Notes: generated by a model from the sequence alone, not told the origin. A stretch of 64,000 nt of DNA from Purpureocillium takamizusanense (GCF_022605165.1 NC_063068.1:5456001-5520000); one strand, 5' to 3'; numbered from the stretch's first letter, positions 1 to 11,433 are shown. Made by a program: numbers and translations.

Positions 1-262
1 GTGGTGAGCAACGACGACCGACGAGCCAAAGGGGCCTAGGAAACAGAGGCGAGACGCACCATGCAAAAGGCAGAGACGAGGATGAGCGGCACGCAGACCA
101 TGTGAATGGCCACGTTGACCGAGTTGTGGTGATAGGCACCATACTGGGGTGGAAGTCAGCGCGACTGGGCGTTTGCCATGGTGAGGTGAGGGCAAAGCGG
201 CTGCCCGCGAAGGGAGAGATGGGACATACAAAGGTCAGGTGCTTCTCGAGGTCCAGCGACAT
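1..262 (-). CDS. MPO1-like (DUF962/YGL010w) protein, 5' part only
   Basis: The gene starts at an ATG at 262-260 on the minus strand and runs off the left edge of the window. Exon 1 (262-230) encodes MSLDLEKHLTF. A GTATGT donor at 229 and a CAG acceptor at 146-144 remove 86 nt. Exon 2 (143-60) reads YGAYHHNSVNVAIHMVCVPL and then ILVSAFCM, followed by a GTGCGT donor at 59. This opening (L-TFYGAYH-N--NV-IH---VP) is the hallmark of the DUF962 family, whose yeast member Mpo1 is an ER Fe(II)-dependent dioxygenase in alpha-oxidation of 2-hydroxy fatty acids from phytosphingosine. The conserved His residues of the first helix pair are visible; the rest lies outside. The second intron cannot end inside the window, because its only nearby AG would make it about 23 nt. 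Family assignment is from remembered motif similarity. Confidence 0.8.
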   Translation of the reverse strand, partial: MSLDLEKHLTFVCPISPFAGSRFALTSPWQTPSRADFHPSMVPITTTRSTWPFTWSACRSSSSLPFAWCVSPLFPRPLWLVGRRCSP

Positions 263-2326
263 GTCGGGCGGGTGAGACGGAACTGATGAGCTCTCTGTCT
301 GGCTGGGGCCGGAACTGTGAGCAGTTTGAAGCTTGAGGGGCGTCGAGCGACGGGACTGTGGGAATGGCGGCTGAGCCGATGCCGTGAGGCGATGCCGTGC
401 GAGAGTAGAGAGAGGGGGGGAGAGAGAGTAGGTAAGAGCAGCTTAGATCTATCCAGGCCAGGGGTCGAGATGTGAGCGCGTCGCGAGTGAGTGTGAAGGT
501 AGATAGATGGATGGCAGGGTTGCCTGTGAGTCGGGGGTTGCGCACGATGCAGGGGGGGTGTTTGATGGATGGATGGCGACGGGCGGCGGCAGCACCAGCA
601 GCACCAGCACCAGCAGCTCATCGGTCGCAGCTGCCCATCGAAGCTGGAGCTAATAAAGCTGACCCGCGGGGAGCAGCATCCATGGAACCTACTAACACCC
701 TGGCCACCACTGGTGGCCTGACACGGGCCCCGCCTCGGGGCCCCAGCACGGGACCTTACTGAGGCAGCACATGCTCCAGGGGACTCCAGCCCACACCAAG
801 GCGCCCAGGCTACATACCTGGACCAGCCAGCCACCGGCAGGCGCTGGCCCGCGAGTGCCTCATCACGTCAGTGCCGGATCCCCTGCCGCAACCTTAACTA
901 GCGGTAGCGGGGATCGGGCAGTTTCTCAAGGCCCTGAAGGGTGAGCCCGCTGGGCGCCTCGGATCAACCATCTGCACCGGGGCAATATAGATGCAGCTCG
1001 TGTTCGCCAGCACACCATTTCAATGTCTTGGGCTCCATGGAGTCTGCTGAGGTTGTCGGGATGGCACCACTCCACGCTTGTGCCTCACGCGTCCATGCTC
1101 ACCGCGGCGGGATCGAGGCGTAGGGTGGTCAATTATGCATCGCACGACGTCCACGCAGTCCTGCCCGCGCGATGTCACGAACGGTATCTATGGACAGCTT
1201 CCTAATGCCGGCCGGGGCATTGACAGGGTTCTCCGTCGGGGCTATGGCCCGGTCGTACAGGCCCGGTCCTGGTCTTCAGGTACCGCCGCGCCGCGCGCCT
1301 ACGTACAGTGTACCTGGAACCTATCGACCCCGCCGTGAACATCTGGGGCAGCCGGAGGATTAGCAGCTTCGCGGTAATAACTTTGTAGTACAGCTGGCAG
1401 CGATGGCCACCCGCTAATTGCTGCAGACAGGTACTAATTCTACGCCTGGTCTGGCTGGGATTGGTGTCCGACCTAGGGCCAGGCACACGACTTCTTGCCT
1501 CAAGCGTAGACGACCTTGGCCGCCCTAATTGCAGTGCTAGCTGCCTACCAAGTAGGCAGCCATTCCACTGGTCGCACCTTGTCCGTGGCCCTCTCCACTG
1601 CTGCTGCGCCCCAGGCCAGTATAGTATAGGTACGAAGCAGCTCAGTTGCTGAATCAGCTTTGGGCATTTGAGCGCGGTGCGGAGGTAGTGCTTCATCTAT
1701 ATTGTCACTTATAGGTAGTGAGCCCCTCAGCTGCCACGACGGTCCAGCCCCCTGATCAGAAGGTCAGCCAAGTCAGTGGAAGCCGGTCTGCCTGTATCTC
1801 GTAGGTAGCTTTCCATCACTGTGCCGGGAGCGGAGCAGGCCCGACCTCGCCGTCGGCCCACCGCCCATGGGCAGGGGCCTGGCGTGCTTACCTCAGCACT
1901 GTGGCGCAGATTTCAACCACCTGCCTTGGTGCTTCACGATGCGCAGCCCTTTGCCTCAGCCTTGTCGCGCGCTCAATTCAACACCTCCGTTCCAACACCC
2001 CGCAGACAACCCATCTCCCTGTCGGGGAGCCCGGAGTGCACGTCTCGAGGCGGCGAGACTCCCTGCAAGCTTCGCGTCTGCTTCCCGCCTCGCCTCTCCT
2101 TGCCCCTCCGGCGCGGTCCGCCTTCGACGACGGCCACCCGTCGCGACGACATTCGGAGCGCCTCGCCGCTTTCCCGCGCGAGCATCCGAACAACGCGCGC
2201 CGAAACCCGAGCATCGGACTTTCCGACGACCGTTTGGCGACTGGAATTGGTCGATACTGTCGCCCTCGCGCTGCGGACCCCGTCGACACGTGCAGCCAAG
2301 CTCCGTCGCCGCACGATTCGCCCAGC
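263..2326. other. Intergenic region between the MPO1-like gene and RPB7
   Basis: About 2 kb without a supportable gene. Open frames here are short, overlap on both strands and lack recognisable motifs. It contains a CAG/CCAG-rich microsatellite near 589-616, a perfect 9-bp inverted repeat at 1540-1560, and, from about 1900, the presumed promoter and leader of RPB7. Confidence 0.6.
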
Positions 2327-3014
2327 ATGTTCTTTCTCTACAACATGGAGCGCAGGGTCACCCTGCACCCCTCGTATTTCGGTCGAAACATGCACGAGCT
2401 CGTGACCAGCAAGCTCCTCAAAGACGTGGAGGGCACCTGTGCCGGAAGCTACTACATCATCTCTATCATGGACACGTTTGACATTTCCGAGGGACGGATC
2501 CTGCCGGGCAATGGGCTCGCCGAGTTCACCGTCGGGTATCGAGCGGTCGTCTGGCGGCCATTCAAGGGCGAGACGGTGAGGCGATGCCGCTCACGATGCC
2601 TGGGGAGAAAGGGGTCGCTGACGTTGCCAAGGTCGACGCCGTGGTGTACTCGATCAACCCGCAAGGCTTCTTCGCCCAAGCTGGGCCGCTGCGGCTTTTC
2701 GTCTCGGCGCATGTGCGTACAGTTGTCTCCTCTTTGCTCGACTGATGACATGGCTGATCATGGGCAGCTGATTCCGAGCGACATCAAATGGGATCCCAAC
2801 GCCACGCCACCGCAATTCACCAACAATGAGGACACAGTCATCGAGCCCGGGACGCACGTGCGGGTCAAGATAATCGGCACGCGAACCGAGGTGGGAGAGA
2901 TGTGGGCCATTGGCAGCATCAAGGAGGATTATCTCGGGTATGACGCGGCGGCCCTGTGTAGGGGAGGACACGACTTGATGCTAACAGCCATGTTGCAGGT
3001 GTCTGCAAGACTGA
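2327..3014 (+). CDS. RPB7: DNA-directed RNA polymerase II subunit RPB7
   Basis: Four exons, 2327-2575, 2632-2712, 2768-2937 and 2999-3014, give a 171-residue protein, the length of yeast Rpb7. The start MFFLYNMERRVTLHPSYFGR is the conserved N-terminus of the family. The N-terminal tip/RNP-like domain includes GLAEFTVGYRAVVWRPFKGE, and the C-terminal OB-fold half includes IKWDPNATPPQF and GTRTEVGEMWAIGSIKEDYL. Rpb7 pairs with Rpb4 to form the stalk of Pol II, which binds nascent RNA and supports initiation. All introns are short GT-AG introns (56, 55 and 61 nt). The last exon adds only five residues (final residues LGCLQD), so the extreme C-terminus depends on the third splice. The upstream open frame reaching back to 1901 is not conserved, and the ATG at 2327 is clearly the start. 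Confidence 0.96.
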
Positions 3015-5079
3015 GCCCGATGCCGACGAGGCGGAAGGCCCCCAGAGCGCATGTTATGCCGCCGATGCAACGGGCGGCCACATTGCCGGAGTCGAAATGG
3101 GCCAGAAAAGAAAGTATAGATTGACGCTGGCCAATTGTTGCCGGCTGCCGCCATGTTGCGACAAAGGCCTGCGTGGTGGCCTGCGTTGTCAGCATATACG
3201 GGCTCTTGGCGGCGGCTTTTGCACGCATTAGTCGCAGAGCATGGACTGGAGCTGGCGGAGGGACGGTCTGGCGGAGGACATGCGCGAGCGATGCTTGCTG
3301 GATGGCGTTTGATGGGGGGAAAGAGTAGCATTCATTCGCACGTACAACGGAAGCGATAATGGCTCTCTGGGATGATCCAGGGTCCGCCAGACAGCGGCCG
3401 GCCAGCTCGGCGTCTCTCGTTCAAGGCGGAGGGATACCTACGAGCCCGAGGTCGCGGGGGCCGGCGGACACGGCCGGGCCTTGATGTATTACGAACACAC
3501 GTCTAGAGACTAGACCCAACTACGCAAGTTTTTATATATTGGCTTGACACGTCTGTCTCGGCGGTCTTTGCCCTAGGTTCCGGTCGTGCGCCGGGCGACC
3601 GACGGCTTCTTGGATTAGGGGATCACGGACAGACGGGCTCGTGGACGGATGATTGTTGCCATGTTCGTCGGGGCAGATGCCGCCGACCGAGAATCGGAGG
3701 CAGAACATGTGGTGACACGGCGGCGCGCGAGCTACCTTACCTTATTACCCACGGCGAACTTCTTTTCCCTTTTCGCCCCTCCCTCCCCCACTTCATGGGC
3801 GACACGAAAAGCATCAAGAAGTTGGTGAATCCACCCATGCCACCCCCACGTCCACACACTCCTCTCTCGTCTCCCTTCTTCGCTGGCCCCGCCCTCCGAC
3901 TGCGACTTCCCCTCGGTTGAATACCCGTTCTGCAGCGCCGAAGCCCCCCCCCCTCCCCTCCCCGCAGTGTCTGTCCCGCCCCGCCTCCTCCCCATACAGG
4001 TTATCAGCCGGACGGACGAAACGCTGGCGGTACGACGTACCACGCACCGCGACGGCGCCCGCTCGGTGTCCCCCTCCTCCCCTTCAGGTAATTGCCCGCC
4101 GGGAGCCGTCATCAGTCGGAACAGGCAGCGCAGCGCAGCGCAGCGCAGCTCAAAAGCACGCACGTCAAGGGTTCGTTCGCACTTCGTGTATAGTTGCCCT
4201 TTGTTGCGCGGTTCGACGACAATGCAGCCCGAGGACGGAGCTGCGTGTAGACCACTACGCACACGGCGAGTGCTAAATACAAGATACATACACCCGGTTG
4301 GGAAAGAAAAGAAAGACCTTGGCGATTGACGAACCTGGGTCTGTCTTCTCGGCCAAAGGGGCACAGACAGATATCCACACGGCCGTCTGGTCTAGGTCAG
4401 CGACCGAAGCTGTAGGTAGTAGCTACTTAGGTAGGTAGCTCCACGTATATTGCGACGGGAGAGTCAGTCACTGTCCGAGTCCGAGTACGTACACTCTCCG
4501 TGGTAGGATACTAAGTGCCATTCAAGGTAATCCGTCAGAACCTCTCACCCCCCAAGCCCCATCCATAGGTACCCTAGTAGGCACCATCCCATCATCCCCC
4601 CGCAGCTCTTGCGCCGATGCCGCAAACACGGCGGTCTTCGCCCCGCAACCCAAGTCATCCATCCATGCCATCCTACACACGTACCAGGCAGTAGCAGCCG
4701 TAGCCCGCCATCAGCCGAGCGAGTAACAAGACAAAAAGCCAAAAGAGTCGACCCTTTGCTCTACGACCATCCGTCGGGGAATTGTTGTGTTTTTTGTTCC
4801 AACCCGCCCCCCCCCCCCCCCCCTCCCCCCCCCCTCGCGCCTCTTATAAAGGGTCTCCCCCCGGCCGTAGTCTACAGCGCGCGTGCGGGGGCAATGAACG
4901 CCCTTCGGTAGACGACGTGTGTGAGTGAATACGACGAAGCTCCTCTCATCAACCGCGCCGACCGCTCCTCGATCCGGGACACGAACCCTCCTCGCCGCCG
5001 ACGCATCTCGTGTAGTAGTAGTAGTAAACGCCAGCAGCAGCGCCAGACGCTTCAGCGACACCGCCTGACCAACTGAGCC
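3015..5079. other. Intergenic region and aldolase promoter
   Basis: About 2 kb with no supportable gene. Visible features are five tandem GCAGC units (4125-4149), a pyrimidine-rich stretch near 3770-3970, a C17-T-C10 tract at 4807-4834, and a TATA-like element at 4845-4850. Several 100-200 codon frames on both strands here are GC-driven shadows without motifs. Confidence 0.6.
4845..4850 (+). promoter_or_regulatory. TATA-like box upstream of the HpcH/HpaI aldolase gene
   Basis: TATAAA lies 230 bp before the aldolase ATG, just after a long poly-C tract. It is a plausible core promoter element by sequence and position only; no transcription start is known. Confidence 0.4.
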
Positions 5080-6230
5080 ATGGCGATGCGGGCGTCCAAC
5101 CGCCTCAAGACGGCCTTCGCCCAGGGCCGCCAGTCCATGGGCATGTGGCAGATGCTGCCGGGCGCCAACGTCTCGCGCCTCCTCGCCCGGTCGGGCGTCG
5201 ACTGGGTCATGGTCGACTGCGAGCACGGCAACATGGACGGTACGTCATCGGCCGACGAAGGCATCACGCGAGGTGCGGGGAGGATGAGAGACTGACGACG
5301 ACCGACGACGACTTCGTCTTTGTCTCTCTCGTCTAGATAGCGCCATGCACGATGCCGTTCCGGCCATAGCCGCGCTGGGCGTGTCGCCCTTGGTCCGGAT
5401 CCCGGACATTCAGTCCTGGATGGTGAAGCGTAAGAACGCCCGCAACAAAGAAAAAAGCTTCCTCCCGTGAACCCAGCCAACGGACTGACGCTTGAGCAGG
5501 CGCACTCGACTCGGGCGCACACGGCGTATGTAACGATGCCTTGATCTCTTGAGCTACGTCGATGACGAGGTGCCGCAAGGCTGACGCCCACACAGGTCCT
5601 GGTCCCGCTGTTGCGATCCGTCGAGCAGGCCAAGGAGCTCGTCCAGGCCGCCAAGTTCCCGCCCATGGGCCGCCGCGGCTTCGGCTCGCCCATCGCCCCG
5701 GAGCGCTTCAGCCCCATGCCCTCCTTCACCGAGTACCTGCAGCAGGCCAACGACGCCCTTCTGACCATGGTCCAGATCGAGACCCGCGAGGCGCTCGATG
5801 TCGTCGAGGACATTGCCGCCGTCGACGGCATCGACGTGCTCTTCATCGGGCCCTTTGACCTCGGTGCGAAACGACTCTCCCTCCTCCACTCTGCCCCCCC
5901 TCCTCCCTCTCGCCCTGTATTCCCAGGTGTGTGGGACGCTGACACCGCATCGCCACACACGCAGGCAACAGCATCGGCTACCCGATCCTCGACGGCGCCA
6001 TGGCCCCGCAGCTCAAGGACGCCATCGCCCGCATCCTCGGCGCGTGCCGCAAGTCGGGCAAGAAGTGCGGCATGTACGCCACGAGCGGCGAGCAGGCCAA
6101 GGCCTTTGCGGACCAGGGCTTCGACATGATCTCCGTGGCGGCTGATTACACGGCGCTCGAGTACGTGCTGAAGCAGCAGTTTGGCGCCTCGCAGGGCCAG
6201 TCCGCGACGTCCAAGACGGGCTCGTACTAG
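5080..6230 (+). CDS. HpcH/HpaI family class II aldolase (2-oxo-acid aldolase type)
   Basis: Five exons, 5080-5239, 5337-5429, 5500-5525, 5596-5863 and 5965-6230, give about 270 residues, normal for the family. The fold is a TIM barrel that cleaves 4-hydroxy-2-oxo acids to pyruvate plus an aldehyde using a divalent metal. Visible motifs are VMVDCEHG (catalytic His near residue 49), PLVRIP (pyruvate-binding Arg), VLVPLL, the metal-ligand Glu in MVQIETREA, and the ligand Asp in LFIGPFDLG. Exon 3 is only 26 nt and encodes the LDSGAHG turn, which is needed to keep the barrel continuous. The substrate cannot be told from sequence; candidates include 2,4-dihydroxyhept-2-enedioate or aromatic-degradation intermediates. 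The family is mostly bacterial but occurs widely in filamentous fungi. Its 3' end is 93 bp from the convergent glutaredoxin-like gene. Confidence 0.92.
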
Positions 6231-6323
6231 AGAGAGGGAGGCTGTTTGTGCCGTGACTCTTTAGGGTATTCTGCTGCTGCAAGACGAAATGCGAGGCCGC
6301 TGAATAGTGGTCGGTTGGGCGGG

Positions 6324-6740
6324 CTAGCTCTCCTCGACCTGGTCCATCTTGGCCTCGACCTGCTCAGGCGTGAACCTGTGCATTAATTTGACGGCCTTGC
6401 CAGCCGCTTCGACCTGCTCCTCCCGTGCCTCTGCCCTGCTGATGTGAATCTTGAACCCGCCACTGTCAGCGACTCTCGTCCCTCCCCACGTCCTGTCCAT
6501 CACGTCACCCACCCAAGGAGGGGGAGCAGGTTCACCCACCACGGGAATATCAAAGTCGTACAACTCCCTCCACGACTTGGACTCTGGCTCGGGCAGCGCC
6601 AGGTTCACCTCGCGGAACACAAACGGCCGCCTGTCCCAGACGTCGGAGAGGACGCCCTTTGCGCTCGTGCACAGGCCGCAGTTGTCGCGCGAGAAGAGCG
6701 TGATGCGGCACGCCTGCAGGAGACGCCGCGTGGCATACAT
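6324..6740 (-). CDS. Glutaredoxin-like protein (DUF836, YDR286C type)
   Basis: The ATG at 6740-6738 (MYATRRLLQACRITLF) fits homologues better than an upstream TTG at 6785. Exon 1 is 6740-6540 and exon 2 is 6449-6324, giving about 108 residues. A 90-nt intron (GTGGGT donor at 6539, AAG acceptor at 6450) joins DFDIPV to IHISRAEA, restoring the family pattern Y-FD-PV-HIS. Visible features are the thioredoxin-fold beta strand followed by NCGLC (C-x2-C redox site) and the C-terminal KLMHRFTPEQVEAKMD block. This is a predicted small thiol-disulfide oxidoreductase; its partner is unknown. The intron has no stop and is a multiple of three, so retention would add 30 residues. The gene converges on the aldolase and diverges from the CHORD gene, with about 600 bp between their starts. 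Confidence 0.87.
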   Translation of the reverse strand: MYATRRLLQACRITLFSRDNCGLCTSAKGVLSDVWDRRPFVFREVNLALPEPESKSWRELYDFDIPVVGEPAPPPWVGDVMDRTWGGTRVADSGGFKIHISRAEAREEQVEAAGKAVKLMHRFTPEQVEAKMDQVEES

Positions 6741-7347
6741 GTCGGCCGGTTGGGCTGAGAGCCAGCTGAACAGGGAGCCGAGCAAGGGATGTGGCCAGAT
6801 CTGGCTGGCGTCTCTGCGTCTGAAGCTTGTGCCCGTGCCTCACGTCGTGTTACCCTCGGTCAGGTACCACTTGTGTTGTACTCGCGTTGCGTCTGCTTTC
6901 CCGTGTGCTACTTCGTACTTTGTACATGACAATGACACGATGGTACGGGACATTTCAGGGGATGGGTTGGGTGTGCTTTTCCTGTCATGTACGGACCTGT
7001 GAGCAGTGTGCGTAAAGGCCCCGGCACGCTCAATAGCGGGGACGGCGCTAGGCCCCCCCGGACCAAGACCGGCAGGCGGTGAAAGCTCAAGCTGTGCCTC
7101 CATGCCGGCCCCGTCGTCATGCAGCCGGAGCTGTTGACTTATCAACTTTCTAGAAGATCCCACGATCCGCACCCCACCATACCAACGAGAACCAGACCAG
7201 CTGCCCGGAAACCCGCCGCTTTCCTCCGTTGGAACTATCAATCGTGAAGCTCCGGCCAGTGTCAATTTCTTCACTGTAGTCTTGCACCGCCTCCTCTCCC
7301 GCCGCCGCCGTGTTGCAGATCCTGCCTGACGACGACCCTTGCCAAAA
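6741..7347. other. Divergent promoter region, glutaredoxin-like / CHORD genes
   Basis: A 607-bp region separating two divergent starts. It contains overlapping TACTTCGTA (6909-6917) and TACTTTGTA (6916-6924), members of a motif family repeated across the window. No gene is supported here. Confidence 0.5.
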
Positions 7348-8453
7348 ATGCCCGCCCAGAAATGCGTCCACCAGGGCTGCGGCAAGGACTTCACTGACCC
7401 CAACGAGAAGTGCGAGTACCACCCAGGCCCGCCCATCTTTCACGAGGGACAGAAAGGTAGGCAAATCACAGTCCATCTAGGGCACTTGGAGGAGCGTCAA
7501 TGGGCTAACAACCGCCGCTCCCCCCACACAGGATGGAAGTGCTGCAAGCCTCGCGTCCTGACGTTTGACGAGTTCATGAACATCACGCCCTGCACCACGG
7601 GCACGCACTCGACCACGGATAAGCCCCCGCAGCTCGAGGAATCCAAGCCGGCCGAGGACGACGCCTCGCTGGCCAAGAAGATCGCCGCCCTCACGGCCGA
7701 CGGCCCGACACCCGCGCGCGTGCCCCTCCAGCCCGCGCAGCACGCGCCGACGCCGCCCCCGCCCCCGCCCGAGACGGACGACGATGACCCGGCGCTGGAG
7801 ATCCCAGACGGCAAGGAATGCAGGCGGCGGACGTGCGGACACAAGTACAAGAAGGGCGCGGCGAGGGAGGGCGAGCAGTGCGTGCACCACCCGGGCGTGC
7901 CCATCTTCCACGAGGGCAGCAAGGGCTACTCGTGCTGCAAGCGGCGGGTGCTCGAGTTTGACCAGTTCATGAAGATTGAGGGCTGCAAGACCAAGGACAG
8001 GCACCTGTTTGTTGGTAGGGGCGACAAGCAGGAAAAGGCAGGGTCGTCAGGCGAGGAGATTCTGGATACAGTCAGGTGAGTCGACGTTGCTCGCGACGGC
8101 ATCAGACGCAGCGCTGACCGATCACACGCCGCAGACATGACTTTTACCAGACGCCGACGAGCGTCATCGCGTCGTTTTTCCTCAAAAAGATCAACAAGGA
8201 CAGCGCCAAGGTGGTGTTCCAGGCCAAGCAGCTGACGCTGGACCTCACGACGACGGACTCGCCCCCCAAGCGGTACTCGGCCGAGGTGCCGCTCTACGGG
8301 GCCATTGACGGGGAGAAGTCGTCGTACAAGGTGCTGGGGACCAAGCTGGAGCTGAGCCTCGCCAAGGCGGACGGGGCGTCGTGGCCGGTGCTGCGAGGCG
8401 ACGAGGCGACGACGGGGGAGATTCTGCAGATTGGGCGTGCAGGGCGGGCGTAG
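7348..8453 (+). CDS. CHORD- and CS-domain protein (Hsp90/Sgt1-type co-chaperone)
   Basis: Three exons, 7348-7456, 7532-8075 and 8135-8453, give 323 residues starting MPAQKCVHQGCGKDF. Two CHORD zinc-binding domains are visible. The first, about residues 5-65, has YHPGPPIFHEG and GWKCCKPRVLTFDEF; the second, about 150-215, has CRRRTCGHKY, CVHHPGVPIFHEG and YSCCKRRVLEFDQF. The C-terminal CS (p23-like) domain runs from DFYQTPTSVIASFF to the end and includes the PLYGAIDGEKSSYKVLGTKL block. The linker between the CHORDs is Pro- and Asp-rich. Proteins of this type (CHP-1, melusin, plant RAR1 in part) bind Hsp90 and act in chaperoning of signalling proteins. The start is the ATG after GCCAAAA; an in-frame TTG three codons earlier is not expected to be used. 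Confidence 0.95.
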
Positions 8454-9950
8454 GAGCGAAGCCGCATGTTCGTAGCTCCCTCCAGCTACCTACCGACAGA
8501 CATGCTAGGCCGGAGCTGCCTAGAAACTTTGTAGAACAAGAATTGTAGAGACCTTTGTAGAGTGTGGAGTATGGGGTCACTGGCGGCGAGGGAGCGGTCA
8601 CAATTCAAGGCTTTGATTGAGCGCGGTGCGAGCATTGAGGTCTGGGTAGCTGGACGCGACGAACCTCGGTGCACTGGCGAGTGAGACCACGACTCACTGC
8701 CTCCGACTACCGGAGGCGTTGTATACGGGCGCACTGTACGTGGGTGAAGGTGGTCAGAACAGGAATAATGCCTTGGGCAATTGTTTACACCCCCTTATTC
8801 ATGCGATGATGCAGCCGGGGGGGGGAACATGACAGCCAGCTGGCATATTTTGGCTGAAAGGCGCCGCCCCGTGCCGCGGCGATGATGATGATGATGCTGG
8901 TGGTGATGGGGATGCGGACTGATAAGGAACTTGAGCATGGCGGTGGTGGCTTGCCCACCACTGTGGCCCCCCCGTCAATTTCGGGTACGTAAACGTGCGA
9001 GGCGTTGAGATGGCATGAGGTGCGTCGGCGCGGGCTCCGATAACGAACAGTACCTACAAGTGGTAACTTAGTGCTGATAAAGACTGGGGGGGGGGGGGGG
9101 GGGCGCTCGCGCGATAAGGCCATTGTGTAGGTACCGATATGCCGGAAGAGTGAGACCATCATCACCGGCCAGGCCAGCCTCGTGGCGTGGCGCCTCACTT
9201 TTTGTCCATACCTAACTTACTACTTACTTGCCCCGTGTGCTTATCGGACGAGGCGAGAATGGTTGGTGATTGATTGATTGATTGATACGCACATGTATTG
9301 CAGCACACGTGGGTGAGCCCTGAGAGAGCCCTGGAGGTCCCTGGCAGCAGTAGCAGTCAGTCTGGTGGCGAGTCGCGACAGGAACTGAACTGCAGCAGCG
9401 GGCGGCACCTCAGCCGCCGTTCCTCCAGCACGTGTACGGTAAGGTACTACCTTGGGAATAAAGGGAGTTACTTTAGGTTGCCTCTTCTGGATGCCACGCC
9501 GGGGGCTGGCTGCCCACCTGATGATGATGTGATGCTGGGCTGGATCCGGTCCGTCGGTCGGAGTGCCGCCTTTCACTCTCACTCTCACTCACTGTCACCC
9601 TCACCCTTTTTTCCTCTATCCTCTATCCTCCCCGTGACGTATAACAGCGGAGAGGCCCATCCATCTCGTTGCATCTCGCGTCGTGCGACCACAACAACCC
9701 ATCCATCCATACGCCGCCGAAACACCCTTCCTTTCTTCTCTCTGCTGGTGTGTTCCCGTCGTCGTCGTCTTTGAAAGGTCGCTGTCTCGTCGCCCGCTGA
9801 TCCCATCGTCACTAGTTCCCGTCGGTTCAGCCAGCCTCCAGTCGTCGCCGTGCGTCCTGGAAATAACAGCGACAACTTCAGGCTGTGGATTTCTCTCTTT
9901 TTTCTTCTTTTCTTTACTTCTTCCTACGTGCAATCCCGTCGTCGCCCGTC
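8454..9950. other. Intergenic region with G18 tract and GATT repeats
   Basis: About 1.5 kb without a supportable gene. Contains an uninterrupted G18 run (9086-9103), a (GATT)n run near 9268-9286, a short ATG/ATC-type microsatellite near 8880-8897, and a T-rich leader just before the DUF3602 gene. Confidence 0.6.
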
Positions 9951-10713
9951 ATGTCCGTCGAAGTATCCCACGGCCGGGGCGGAGCCGGCAACATCAACCC
10001 CGACGACACGCAGTACGTCGACGGCGAGGTCGTGCGCTCGGGTATCGAGGGCAGCCACGGGGACGGCGCGTACAGCTCCGGCAGAGGAGGTGAGTTTTTT
10101 TTGCTCCTCCCGCGAATCGCATCTTATCGCATCGCCCGCCTGCGGCGGCGTGGCCTGGGCTGGCTTGGCCTGGCGCGTTTTCTTTGCATGCGCTCTGCTG
10201 TCCTGTTGTTGTGGTTCATCGCGCCGCGCATGGATGGCGCAATCATGCGTCAACTGCTGAGTTCCCTCACTCAAACGCCCCCGTTGACTACCGGCGGGAG
10301 CGCATGCGTCGTGAACAAGGGACCACGCGGACACGCGCCTCTTTCAGACCAGCCGCCCATCATCTATTTTGAAATCCCCGTAAGCAAGCAGAGCGAGCGA
10401 GCGAGCGAGGCAGCTGACCCCCCCCTGCGGAACAGGCGCCGGCAACATCGCCGACGTGGGCACCGCCTCGTCGCAGCGCAAGGACCAGGACATCGTCCCT
10501 GACGTGGCCGTGAGGGCGAGCCACGACACGCAGGACTACCACACCGGTCGCGGCGGCGCCGGCAACGAGCACACGTTGTCGGCCGAGCGCAAGTCGTCGC
10601 CGCTGCCGTCGCACCACCACGCAGACGCGAAGACGGGAGGCGGCGGCGGTGAGGCGCCCGTCAGCCTCGCCGATAAGCTCAAGGAGAAGCTGTTTGGCGC
10701 CTTTAAGAAATGA
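9951..10713 (+). CDS. DUF3602 (GRGGAGN-repeat) protein
   Basis: Two exons, 9951-10089 and 10436-10693 plus TGA ending at 10713, encode about 138 residues. The 346-nt intron (donor GTGAGT, acceptor AACAG) is long for this window. Three copies of the signature GRGGAGN are present, near the N-terminus (HGRGGAGNINPDD), in the middle and before NEHTLSAERKSS; the middle copy exists only after splicing, because the junction falls inside it (GRGG|AGNI). The C-terminus is a basic amphipathic tail, LADKLKEKLFGAFKK. Fungal DUF3602 proteins are small, hydrophilic and probably disordered; I know of no established molecular function. Some family members are reported as stress-responsive, but nothing in this sequence shows regulation. 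Confidence 0.86.
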
Positions 10714-11433
10714 GGTCGGTCGGTCGGCCGCGACCCGGGGGCAATGTCGCGACGCTGTGGGCTGGCGCGCATATGCCGATGAGAGATATCGAGAAAGAGG
10801 GAAGGGGATGCTCGGTTGGTCGTGGGACAGGGTGTGCGTGCATTGGGCATCTATCCCGCCCCCCAGGCTGGGACCTGCCTCGCAGCGATGTTGTCTTTGT
10901 TCTTGTTTCTTTTCAGTGTGCTAGTTGCTCGCGATGATATCCCGCTTGTTAAAGTTAGTATATGAAGTACGTAGGTTAGCAGTCAAGCTTGAAGAATGCA
11001 GACAAACATAAGGGCCGCCGGCAGCGGAACCACAAGTACGCATGTGTGGTTTCTTTCGGTATGCGGCAGCTCCTTGCCGCAAAGTATCGGCATCGCCGGT
11101 TCGAGTCCCACGCACGTCTTGATATTATATCTTGACAAAGCTCGGGCTGTCTGTTTGGAGCTGATGGTGGAATAGGAAGAGAGTGGCGCAGGGCATTCAG
11201 AAGACGACATTGCTGAGAGGAGCACTCACTACTAAAGCTACGAGTAATTACACATGCCCGACACGACGTTCAGCCAGCTCAGCGCCAGTTCATTCAGTGA
11301 TCGAAACACTCCCTCATTTGCAAGTTTGTGGCCCATCTGTTTTTCCCGGGCAGCCCCCTCCCCCCACAAGCAAGGCGAAAGCATGTCCGTCCCTTCGAGG
11401 AGTTTTCAATGTCCGCTCGGTATCACTTGCATA
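10714..11433. other. Intergenic region, DUF3602 / PLC-like convergent ends
   Basis: About 720 bp. A hairpin (GCGGCA-loop-TGCCGC) and a GGTTCGAGTCCC box near 11060-11110 resemble parts of a tRNA but do not fold as one (see rejected items). No gene is supported. Confidence 0.5.

Noticed and set aside
11044..11118. tRNA-like element (GGTTCGAGTCCC box, strong hairpin, 7-bp end pairing)
   Set aside because: The T-arm stem has two or more mismatches, no proper A box or D arm is present, and the hairpin loop size does not fit an anticodon arm.
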